NCBI RefSeq assembly: GCF_016811075.1
Contig: NZ_JAFBGL010000004.1
Location: 186,001 to 250,000 of the forward strand
Direction of reading: 5' to 3'
From: Oceaniferula flava
Lineage (GTDB): Bacteria; Verrucomicrobiota; Verrucomicrobiia; Verrucomicrobiales; Akkermansiaceae
DNA: 64,000 bases
Shown: positions 35,325-42,769 of the stretch, in pieces
Position numbering within the stretch: the first letter of the stretch is position 1
Layout: each line of letters opens with the position of its first letter
Notes under the pieces: model-generated
The model's database searches: none
What the model was told of the DNA's origin: nothing
Seen by the model: the letters and a program-made list of their open reading frames with translations, nothing else
Translations under genes and position numbers: made by a program

Positions 35325-36362
35325 TCAAGCATCCACGCTATCCCCATCCTCAGAGGAGTCAGTGAGCATACGGGTATATGCTGGTGTGATTTTTTCATGA
35401 AAACCGGCACCTGCACGCGTGACGAAGCTGGCCGCGATGCCGTGCTGCTCGGCGCATTCGGCCCCCCGTGATTCACCCAAGACAAAAAGTGCCGTGGCCC
35501 AGGCGTCCGCCAGCATGCAGGTGGGCGCCAAAACGGAGACTGCCTGCAGCGCGCCGACCGCTGACCGCCCGGTGGCAGGATCGATCAGGTGGTGCGATTC
35601 ACCATCCTCCATCCGAATCCGCTGCTCGGCGATGCCGGAGGTGGCCAGAGAGATTCCGCAGAGCGCCGCCACGGTTTGCGCTTCGGCAGCTTGTTTTCCC
35701 ATCGGATCGAGAGCAACCCACCACGGCTGACCGTCCGGCTTGCATCCTTCGCCCCGGAACTCGCCACCGATTTCCAAGAGAAAATCATGGATGCCCAGTT
35801 GCTTCAGTCCGGCGGCGGCGTGATCGATGGCGTAGCCTTTGGCGATGGATGAGAGGTCGAGCTGACAGTGGCCAGCGTGTGATGCGCTGCCATCGGCACG
35901 CAGACTGAGATCGCGCCAGCTGCCACGCGTGTCCGGCATCTGCTCAGGAGCGCCGGCGTGCGGGCCGAAACCAGCGCCGGCGACAAGTCGGCCCACCGTG
36001 GGATCGTAAACTCCGTCTGTTAGTTTGGCAATTTCCAGAGCCTGCCGCAGCACAGCTCTAAATTCTGGCGACAGCTGAAACCGCTCCCCTGCCGGCGCCG
36101 CATTGAACCGACTCAGCTCCGACTCCGCATCCCAGTGGCTCATCTGCCGGATCACCAAGTCAAAGCTGAGCTCAGCCCGCCGGCGGATGTGGGTGGAGGA
36201 AATGTGTGGCGGCCGCTGGTAGTGCAGTCGCCAGTAGCTGCCCATGGTCTCACCTTCTAACAACACCACCTCCAAGCCGGAGTTGGCACCGCGCAGGTGA
36301 TCGAGCGTCAGGTCCGTGGGGATCAGAACCTGGCGCTCGTTCGGCGGCTGTGGAGAAGCCAT
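35325..36362 (-). CDS. apbE: FAD:protein FMN transferase (ApbE)
   Basis: 345 residues. ApbE landmarks: GETMGSYWRLHY, DLSSIAKGYAIDHAAAGL, LLEIGGEFRGEG, HHLIDPATGRSAVG and LADAWATALFVLGES. It links FMN from FAD to threonine or serine in exported proteins. There is no obvious signal peptide or lipobox, so export is uncertain; the true start might differ. It is the last gene of a leftward series with PepSY, DUF2271 and DUF4198 proteins. The DUF2271 protein carries a plausible target motif (DGVSGPT). Confidence 0.92.
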   Translation of the reverse strand: MASPQPPNERQVLIPTDLTLDHLRGANSGLEVVLLEGETMGSYWRLHYQRPPHISSTHIRRRAELSFDLVIRQMSHWDAESELSRFNAAPAGERFQLSPEFRAVLRQALEIAKLTDGVYDPTVGRLVAGAGFGPHAGAPEQMPDTRGSWRDLSLRADGSASHAGHCQLDLSSIAKGYAIDHAAAGLKQLGIHDFLLEIGGEFRGEGCKPDGQPWWVALDPMGKQAAEAQTVAALCGISLATSGIAEQRIRMEDGESHHLIDPATGRSAVGALQAVSVLAPTCMLADAWATALFVLGESRGAECAEQHGIAASFVTRAGAGFHEKITPAYTRMLTDSSEDGDSVDA

Positions 36363-36389
36363 AAATATCTGCTGATACTGGCTTTCCCC

Positions 36390-37205
36390 TTATTCAGGAA
36401 GGACTTCTAGGGTGACAGCGTAGGTGGCGTAATCGTAGAGGGGAGCTCCGTCGAGCTCGCCGCTTTTCTTCTCGATCACTGCTTCCATCCAGTAGCGACC
36501 CGCTTCTTTCAAGGTGATTGAAAACTTCCCTTCGGAGTCGGTTTTGATTTTGATTTCCTCCGGATCGTTACGGAATCGATCACCTCCCTTGATCAACACC
36601 ACGTCCACCTCGGGAGCGGGTTTTCCGTTGAGGTGCATGGTGAAGGTTGCCTTTTCACCGGCGAAGAGATCGTTCGGATGGGTATCGGTCACTACAAGCT
36701 CAAGCCCTTTGCCGAGTGGTTTCAGAGCTTCCTTGTTAGGCTTTCCAGCGGTGACGAACGTAGCGGTGCGGCGGATGTAATTGTAGATGCCGACGTCTGG
36801 TTTCTTGGTAATACCTTCGGCCTTCAGCTTCGCCATATCGCCGCGCCAGCGTTTGTTCTCACCGTCCTCTTTCCAGTGCGCACTAATGCCCGAGCGCAAA
36901 CCGTAAATCTGATAGGAGCCCTCCTTGGCAAGTTCCAGATCGAAGGTGCTGCGGAGTTTTCCGGTGCTGGGATTCTGCAGTGTCACAGGTTTCCCATCCG
37001 GCCCAACGGCCACCAAGGGATCGGTGGGTAGCGGAACGTAGTTAGGGAAAAACAGGTTGTTAGAGACGCAGGCATCAAAGGTGACCCATGGGCTTTCTCC
37101 TGAAAGCACCGTGGTCGATGGCAGAATCCACACCCGGTGAGCGTGGGCCAAGTGACTGGCCAGAGCCAGAACAGCGGCAGCGAGAAGACAGGGTTTCAAT
37201 TTCAT
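36390..37205 (-). CDS. Exported DUF4198 protein, paralogue 2
   Basis: 271 residues with a signal peptide ending near LAHA, followed immediately by HRVWILPST, a DUF4198 start that leaves a histidine at the mature N terminus. The middle contains FAGEKATFTMHLNGKPAPEVDVVLIKGGDRFRNDP, and KFSITLKEAGRYWMEA marks the last beta-sandwich. It is a close paralogue of the next upstream gene. DUF4198 proteins are periplasmic and associated with metal uptake. The N-terminal histidine could help bind a metal. Confidence 0.85.
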   Translation of the reverse strand: MKLKPCLLAAAVLALASHLAHAHRVWILPSTTVLSGESPWVTFDACVSNNLFFPNYVPLPTDPLVAVGPDGKPVTLQNPSTGKLRSTFDLELAKEGSYQIYGLRSGISAHWKEDGENKRWRGDMAKLKAEGITKKPDVGIYNYIRRTATFVTAGKPNKEALKPLGKGLELVVTDTHPNDLFAGEKATFTMHLNGKPAPEVDVVLIKGGDRFRNDPEEIKIKTDSEGKFSITLKEAGRYWMEAVIEKKSGELDGAPLYDYATYAVTLEVLPE

Positions 37206-37224
37206 GATAAACCGAGGTTAAAGA

Positions 37225-38046
37225 TTACTCGGGGAGCACCTCGAGGGTGGCGGTGTAGGAGGAGCGTTTGGAAAGCGGCACGCCGTCGATTTCGCCGCCG
37301 TCTGCGGAAACACTGGCATTGATCCAGTAGCGCCCCGCCTCTTTCCAAGTGATGGAGAACTCACCCTTCTCGTTGGTGGTCACTTTGACCTCGCCGGCAT
37401 CGTTGCGGAAGCGATCGTTGCCTTTGACCAGAGTGACTTCCGTCGCTGCGGCTGGCTTGCCATTGAGATGCAGGGTGAAGGTGGCTTCCTCACCGGCGAA
37501 AAGATCGTTTGGATGGTTGTGGGTGAAGACGATTTCCAAGCCCTTGCCAGTGGGCTTCAGGGCTTCTTTGTTAGGCTTGCCGGAGGTCACGAAGGTGACC
37601 ACGCGCGAGACGTTCTCGGAGAGGCGGACGCCTTCTTTTTTCGCCAACCCTTCCTTGGCCAACTCCTCGGCGGTGCCGCGCCAGCGTTTGCGCTCGTCGC
37701 CCTCTTTCCACATCGCAGACAGTCCGTCGCGACCGGAAAAAATCTGATACGTCCCCTCCTGGCTGAGTTCCAAATCGAAGGTGCTGCGGAAGTGGCCTTG
37801 GCTGGCATTTTGGATGCTCGCTGCTTTGCCGTCAGGCCCAATCACTTGCACTGATTCGGGGTCGACTCCGCGGTGGTTGGCAAAGAAGAGGTTGTTCGAT
37901 ACCGCGGCGTCAAAGGTCACCCAGGTGTTCTCTCCGGAGAGCACGGTGGTGGATGGCAACAGCCAAGCGCGGTGGGACAAGGCGGGCTGAATGGCGCAGC
38001 CGATCAGGGCGGTGGCGAGGGCGGTGGTCTTGATGGTTTTTTTCAT
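37225..38046 (-). CDS. Exported DUF4198 protein, paralogue 1
   Basis: 273 residues, a tandem paralogue of the downstream gene along its whole length (shared HRxWxLPSTTVLSGE, NNLFF, RSTFDLEL, GRYW). The signal peptide ends near ALS with HRAWLLPST following, so the mature protein would again start with His. It probably arose by gene duplication inside the operon. Gaps to its neighbours are 16 and 19 bases. A metal-binding periplasmic role is inferred. Confidence 0.85.
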   Translation of the reverse strand: MKKTIKTTALATALIGCAIQPALSHRAWLLPSTTVLSGENTWVTFDAAVSNNLFFANHRGVDPESVQVIGPDGKAASIQNASQGHFRSTFDLELSQEGTYQIFSGRDGLSAMWKEGDERKRWRGTAEELAKEGLAKKEGVRLSENVSRVVTFVTSGKPNKEALKPTGKGLEIVFTHNHPNDLFAGEEATFTLHLNGKPAAATEVTLVKGNDRFRNDAGEVKVTTNEKGEFSITWKEAGRYWINASVSADGGEIDGVPLSKRSSYTATLEVLPE

Positions 38047-38062
38047 GATTTGTTAGGTTTTA

Positions 38063-38581
38063 CTATTTCGATTTCGCTTCGATGGGAGTGACGCTGACCT
38101 CACCGAGTTCGGATTTTCCAGTGGCCTTCTCGGCGCTGAGTTTCTTGCCATCCCAGCTGAAGGGGATTTTTACCAACTCACGTCCGCCAACTTCGCGGGA
38201 GGCTTCGACGACGAGGGTGTATTTCCCACCGGCGAGTGGTGGCAATTTCGCCAGTGCCTCGGTGATGGCAAATTTGTGTTTCCCCGGTGGGCGGGTGGGA
38301 CCGCTGACGCCATCGACTGGCATGTCCAGCTCCCGACCTGAACGACGCCACCACTGGCGCAGGTCCTTGAGCCACTTCTCGCCTTCGTCGTTTTTCATCT
38401 CGGTGTCATAGCAGACGGTGAGGTTGGCGACGTGGCTGCGGTCGGCGTTTTCAATCCATGCGGCGACGTAGGGCCGATGGTATTCTGAGACTTTCAGGCG
38501 CGGGATTTCGACTTCGAGCTGATAGCCTTGGGCGTGCACGGCAGTGGCTCCGCCGAGGAGAAGCAGGGTGGATTTTTTCAT
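38063..38581 (-). CDS. Exported DUF2271 protein, candidate flavoprotein
   Basis: 172 residues. Signal peptide about 17 residues (MKKSTLLLLGGATAVHA). The DUF2271 domain contains QLEVEIPRL, RPYVAAWIENADR and HVANLTVCYDTEM. Residues 90-96, DGVSGPT, resemble the ApbE flavinylation motif D-x-x-S/T-G-A-T/S, with Pro in place of Ala. Thr96 would carry the FMN. ApbE is encoded in the same gene series. Likely role: periplasmic electron carrier between the PepSY membrane protein and an iron substrate. Confidence 0.82.
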   Translation of the reverse strand: MKKSTLLLLGGATAVHAQGYQLEVEIPRLKVSEYHRPYVAAWIENADRSHVANLTVCYDTEMKNDEGEKWLKDLRQWWRRSGRELDMPVDGVSGPTRPPGKHKFAITEALAKLPPLAGGKYTLVVEASREVGGRELVKIPFSWDGKKLSAEKATGKSELGEVSVTPIEAKSK

Positions 38582-38596
38582 AATGGATAGATGCTG

Positions 38597-39253
38597 TTAG
38601 TGGACAAAAAAGATAACAAGGAGAATGGGCACCAAAATGCCAGCGGCGACGATTGGCCAGGTGCTCGGGCGGCGTTTGGCATGCACCCAGAGCAGCACCA
38701 GACCGGTGAGGCAGAAGATCACACAGGCGCCGGAAAAGATATCGAGAAACCACGACCATGCCTTGCCGGTGTGGCGACCCTTGTGCAGATCGTTGAGGTA
38801 GGAAATGACACCACGATCGGTGTGTTCGTAGGTGAACTCGCGGGTTTCGCGGTCGATCATCAGCCAGGCATCGCCACCGGGGCGTGGCATGCTGAGGTAG
38901 ATCTCATACTCGGACCACTCGGCATCGCGACCTTTCAGCGGGGCGCCGATCTCCTTGCCCAGGTGGGCGGCGACATCGGACGGCAGTGGCTTTTTTTCAT
39001 CCTCCGCCTCTTCCTGATAGGCGATGCCTGCGGAGATGGACTCGGGGACTTCGCCGCTTTTTTCCGTCACCTCAGGCTCTGCGGGGATATCCGCGGCGTG
39101 GTTCAGGGTGATGCCGGTGAAGGCAAAGAGCAGCATGGCAAACAGACAAATCGCACTGCTGACCCAGTGCCAGAGATAGAATTGTTTGGTCCAGAACGCC
39201 TTCTTACGGCGTTTCTTCGGCCGTGGTGTTGGCGATGGTTCTGTGCTGCTCAT
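38597..39253 (-). CDS. PepSY-associated transmembrane protein
   Basis: 218 residues. A basic N terminus, first helix about 27-50 (FYLWHWVSSAICLFAMLLFAFTGITLNH), a periplasmic PepSY domain (about 60-165) and two C-terminal helices (about 170-218). The histidines near the helix ends (LWHW, LNH, DLHKGRH) are placed like haem ligands in PepSY-type ferric reductases. It probably carries electrons across the inner membrane to the exported DUF2271/DUF4198 proteins. The start is 15 bases upstream of DUF2271. Confidence 0.82.
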   Translation of the reverse strand: MSSTEPSPTPRPKKRRKKAFWTKQFYLWHWVSSAICLFAMLLFAFTGITLNHAADIPAEPEVTEKSGEVPESISAGIAYQEEAEDEKKPLPSDVAAHLGKEIGAPLKGRDAEWSEYEIYLSMPRPGGDAWLMIDRETREFTYEHTDRGVISYLNDLHKGRHTGKAWSWFLDIFSGACVIFCLTGLVLLWVHAKRRPSTWPIVAAGILVPILLVIFFVH

Positions 39254-39280
39254 GGGCGTAGTTAACCGTAGGCTCTCAAC

Positions 39281-39302
39281 GAATCAAGTGATTCAAGTGA
39301 TG
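39281..39302. promoter_or_regulatory. Palindrome and direct repeat before the PepSY gene
   Basis: GAATCA-AG-TGATTC is a perfect 6-bp inverted repeat, and TCAAGTGAT occurs twice in a row. It lies 28 bases upstream of the PepSY start and is a candidate operator for the PepSY-ApbE operon. Confidence 0.4.
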
Positions 39303-39366
39303 ATATCTCGCGGGATTGATCTGGGGATGAATGCGGGGTGATGCGGTGGAAAAGACTTGGGCAAAT

Positions 39367-39401
39367 AACCCCACGCGCGACGCGAAGTCGCACGCAGGGT
39401 T
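39367..39401 (-). terminator. Hairpin after the siderophore receptor gene
   Basis: A 15-base stem with a few mismatches or wobbles (AACCCCACGCGCGAC / GTCGCACGCAGGGTT) and a 5-base loop. The T-run is poor, so it may attenuate rather than stop transcription into the PepSY gene. Confidence 0.55.
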
Positions 39402-39415
39402 AGCTTACACACCAA

Positions 39416-41557
39416 TCAGAAGCTGTATTTCACCGAGACCGTGGCGGTGCGGCCTGCGCCAGGGATGAAGTGACCACCACCGACCTGATCCACGTAGTCC
39501 TCGTCGGTGAGGTTGGTGACGTTGAGCTGCAGGGAGACGTCTTCGTTCACCTGATAGGAGGCAAAGGCATCGTAGGTGGTGTAGGATGGAGCGATACGAC
39601 CTCTACCGTTATCACGATCCCCCACGTAGCGAATGCCACCTCCGATCGTGAGATCATCGGTGAGATCATAGGTGGTCCAGATGGAGAACGAGTGCTCGGG
39701 GGTGTTGCCAATCGTGCCACCTTCGAGGCTCGGATCCGGATCGCTCTTCTGCTCGCCATCGAGGTAGGTGTAGCCAGCGAAGACACTCCACTTATCGGTG
39801 ATCTTACCGGTCAGGCCCAGCTCGACACCCTGCACTTGGATGTCGCCTTCTAACACGGTGTCACCCGTGCTGGGATCGGTGGTGCGGGCGTTGGTTTTGT
39901 TGGTTTTGAAAATCGCTGCGTTGAAACCGATGCGATCGTCCATCCAGGTCCACTTCGTTCCCAGCTCCCAGGTTTCCGATTCTTCAGGGTCGAGTCCCAG
40001 GTTGGCATTGCCCCGGCCGAAGGAAAGCGCCTCCGCCGATGGGTTCACCGAAGTGCCGTAGGCGAAGTAAATCGTTCCATTCTCCGCTGGTTTGTAGGAA
40101 ACCGATGAGCGCCAGCTGACGAAGTTATCGACTTGCGACGCGTCACCAATTTCGGCATCGAAGTTATCATAGCGCAGCCCTCCGTTGAACGACCACTGGT
40201 CATTGAACTTGATGGTATCGTAGAGGAAAAATCCAATCGTGCTCGTGCGGGCCACCGTGGTGCCGGTGCTCGAGTAAGTAGAGGTATCGACGCCGTGCGC
40301 ATCCGGATCGTAGAGGTCGGTGCCAGGGGCTCCGGAATCGTCCGAGGTGCGGCCTTCGTTGACATCTTTTTCCCAGGTGTAATCAGCCCCGGCGATCAGC
40401 GTGTGTTCCCAGCCACCGGTCTTGAAGCGGTAGTTGAGATCGAAGGCCAAGGCTGTAGTCGTGGTGGTCTGCAGGCGGAACTTCTCATCGGTGCGACGCA
40501 CATCGTAGGGGTCCGCAGTGGTGCTATCCAGACGTGGCGCGGTGATCAGGGAGTCGCGATGGTTGCGACCGTAGCGAGCGATGGCACGCAGGTCCAAGTC
40601 CGCATTGACGCTGTGCTTCACCTCGGCGGTGAAAATATCGGTGTCCACGTGGGAATAATCGCGATCGATGAGGCCATACCAGTTGTTAAAATCGACACCG
40701 GATGGCACCTCATTGTTCACCCATGGAATGCCGTAGTCCGGCATGTTATCGGCCGACATGTGCATGTAGCTGAGGGTGGTGACGGTGTCCGTTCCCAAAC
40801 CAAACGCGATGGACGGAGCGATCCCCCAGCGTTCGTTTTCCACCCAATCACGACCGGAATTCGAGGCAGAGTGACCGAGCAGGTTGAGGCGGAATGCGGA
40901 GGTCTCGGAGAGCGGCTGGTTCCAATCGAGGGTGACGCGGTAGAAGTCATCGGTGCCCACGCCGAATGTTAGATCGCGGAGTTGCTCCAGCTTCGGAGTC
41001 TTGGTGGCGAGGTTGATCGAGCCGCCGGTGGAGCCGCGTCCGGTGTCCGTGGAGCCGGGGCCTTTGGAAACTTCGATTTGCTCGTAGTTGAACGGGTCGC
41101 GTGTGTAGCCGCCGATGTCGCGGATGCCATCGATGAAGAAATCCGTGCGGGCATCGAAACCACGCAGGGTCAGCTGATCGCCGGCAGGAGTTCCGCCTTC
41201 GCCCGCTTGCAGGGAAATCCCCGGCACGTTGCGCAGGGCATCCGCGATGGTGGTGGCGTTCTGCTGCTTGATCAGCTCTTCAGGCACCACGGTGATGGTG
41301 CGTGGGATCTCACTTAGCGGGGCCGGGTATTTTGGGGAGGCCAGCTTGGTTGGGTTCAGCTTGCTGCCTTCGGTGGCATTGATCACGGAAGGATCGAGCT
41401 GGCCGTCGTCGTCGCTATCGGACTCGGCTGCGCCGGCCCCTCCTGCCATGAGCATGGCTCCGGCGATGCTTCCTGCGGTGGCGTATTGACCAAAAATCGA
41501 CGCCTGGCGTAGGCTGCGCGGCGACTGTAAACCGTTTCTCTGTTCGTTATGTTTCAT
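39416..41557 (-). CDS. TonB-dependent siderophore receptor
   Basis: 713 residues with a long signal sequence (about 44 residues). The plug domain is present (LSEIPRTITVVPEELIKQQ, DALRNVPGISLQAGEGGTPAGDQLTLRGFDARTDFFIDGIRD) and the barrel ends in the usual aromatic residue (VSVKYSF). The sequence resembles catecholate/hydroxamate receptors such as Fiu or FhuE. No N-terminal signalling domain is present. It should import ferric siderophore across the outer membrane. The ATG at 41557 gives the signal sequence; it lies 13 bases after the FMN oxidase gene, so both are probably one transcript. No Fur box was recognised in front of this pair. Confidence 0.9.
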   Translation of the reverse strand: MKHNEQRNGLQSPRSLRQASIFGQYATAGSIAGAMLMAGGAGAAESDSDDDGQLDPSVINATEGSKLNPTKLASPKYPAPLSEIPRTITVVPEELIKQQNATTIADALRNVPGISLQAGEGGTPAGDQLTLRGFDARTDFFIDGIRDIGGYTRDPFNYEQIEVSKGPGSTDTGRGSTGGSINLATKTPKLEQLRDLTFGVGTDDFYRVTLDWNQPLSETSAFRLNLLGHSASNSGRDWVENERWGIAPSIAFGLGTDTVTTLSYMHMSADNMPDYGIPWVNNEVPSGVDFNNWYGLIDRDYSHVDTDIFTAEVKHSVNADLDLRAIARYGRNHRDSLITAPRLDSTTADPYDVRRTDEKFRLQTTTTTALAFDLNYRFKTGGWEHTLIAGADYTWEKDVNEGRTSDDSGAPGTDLYDPDAHGVDTSTYSSTGTTVARTSTIGFFLYDTIKFNDQWSFNGGLRYDNFDAEIGDASQVDNFVSWRSSVSYKPAENGTIYFAYGTSVNPSAEALSFGRGNANLGLDPEESETWELGTKWTWMDDRIGFNAAIFKTNKTNARTTDPSTGDTVLEGDIQVQGVELGLTGKITDKWSVFAGYTYLDGEQKSDPDPSLEGGTIGNTPEHSFSIWTTYDLTDDLTIGGGIRYVGDRDNGRGRIAPSYTTYDAFASYQVNEDVSLQLNVTNLTDEDYVDQVGGGHFIPGAGRTATVSVKYSF

Positions 41558-41570
41558 GTTTCGTAGGTAG

Positions 41571-42668
41571 TTAGAAATGGGATGAGTGGGAGAGGATGGC
41601 GGGCGCTTCACTGAGGTCACGGCATCCGGTGAGCAGCATCGCGACTTCCAGCTCGTGCTGGAGAAGCTTGAGAACGTGGGCGACTCCGGCCGCTCCGGCG
41701 GTGGTCAGTCCGTGTAAGATGGGGCGGCCTAACAGCACCGCATCAGCGCCCAGTGCCAGCGCCTGCAGAACATCGCTGCCGCAGCGAATGCCACCGTCCA
41801 CCAGCACTGGCACCTTCTTTTCCACCGCCGCGACGATGTGTGGCAGGGCGCTGCGTGTGGCGGGCAGTTGGTCGAGGGTTCGGCCGCCGTGGTTCGAAAC
41901 GATGAGGCCGTCGGCGCCGTGATCGATCGCCTCGACCGCATCCGCCGGGTGCAGGATGCCTTTGATAAAAATCGGCAAGGTGGTGAGCTCCCTTAGCCAA
42001 GCGACATCCTGCCAGCTGGGAATGGCCGCGAGCAATGCGGGGTCAAAGGCAGAGGCCGACTGCGGCGGCGCGGGTAAATCGCGCAAGTTGACCGCCTCCA
42101 CGGCATCCGACAGGCGGAAGCCAGATCGCTGCTCGGCATTGCGGATGCCGTGCACCGGAGCATCCACGGTGAGCACAATCGCCTCGTAACCGGCCTGCTC
42201 CACACGGCGGATCAGCTGCTTGGTAAAATCTTTGTCGTGCTGAATGTAGAGCTGGAACCACAGCGGGGTGCCGTCCGCCTGATTGGCAATATCCTCCACC
42301 GAGGTGCTCGCCTGGGTGCTGACGATGTAGGGGGTGCGCAGCGCGCTGGCGGCAGTGGCGGTCGCGATTTCGCCCTCGGGGTGGAATAGCTTGTGGTAGG
42401 CCGTGGGGCCAATCAGCAAAGGGCTGGCCAGCCGGCGGTTCAGGATCGTGGTCCGGGTGTCCGCGTGATCAAACTTCCGCAGCACCCGCGGCCAGAGCGA
42501 CGCCTCACCCCAGGCCTCGGTATTCGCTCTGAGCGTGCGTTCACTCCCTGCCCCACCATTGAGGTAGGCGAGGTTTTGGGCCGAGAGGCGTTTACTAGCG
42601 AGACGTTGGTAGTCGGCTAGGGAAACGGCGTCGGCGGGAATAACTCCCTGGTGGGTGGCATCGGTCAT
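41571..42668 (-). CDS. FMN-dependent alpha-hydroxyacid oxidase/dehydrogenase
   Basis: 365 residues, family of lactate dehydrogenase LldD and glycolate oxidase. Signature segments: AYLNGGAGSERTLRANTEAW, TPLWFQLYI, LPIFIKGILHPADAV, VSNHGGRTLDQLPA with the catalytic histidine, and VDGGIRCGSDVLQALALGADAVLLGRP for the FMN phosphate. It oxidises a small 2-hydroxyacid; which one is unclear. It is cytoplasmic. Its place directly before a siderophore receptor is unusual. It may provide electrons or process a hydroxyacid siderophore part. Confidence 0.9.
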   Translation of the reverse strand: MTDATHQGVIPADAVSLADYQRLASKRLSAQNLAYLNGGAGSERTLRANTEAWGEASLWPRVLRKFDHADTRTTILNRRLASPLLIGPTAYHKLFHPEGEIATATAASALRTPYIVSTQASTSVEDIANQADGTPLWFQLYIQHDKDFTKQLIRRVEQAGYEAIVLTVDAPVHGIRNAEQRSGFRLSDAVEAVNLRDLPAPPQSASAFDPALLAAIPSWQDVAWLRELTTLPIFIKGILHPADAVEAIDHGADGLIVSNHGGRTLDQLPATRSALPHIVAAVEKKVPVLVDGGIRCGSDVLQALALGADAVLLGRPILHGLTTAGAAGVAHVLKLLQHELEVAMLLTGCRDLSEAPAILSHSSHF

Positions 42669-42675
42669 GTGACGG

Positions 42676-42691
42676 GAGCTTGTATAAGCTC
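42676..42691. promoter_or_regulatory. Perfect palindrome before the FMN oxidase gene
   Basis: GAGCTT-GTAT-AAGCTC lies 8 bases upstream of the start codon. It is a candidate operator for the oxidase/receptor operon. The remaining gap, 42692-42769, shows nothing else. Confidence 0.45.
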
Positions 42692-42769
42692 ACCTTCACA
42701 GTCGTGCTCACGCTGGATTGTCTCGCTTTAGCGGTCAATTGACATCCAGCCGTTTTTCCCACCCATTCC

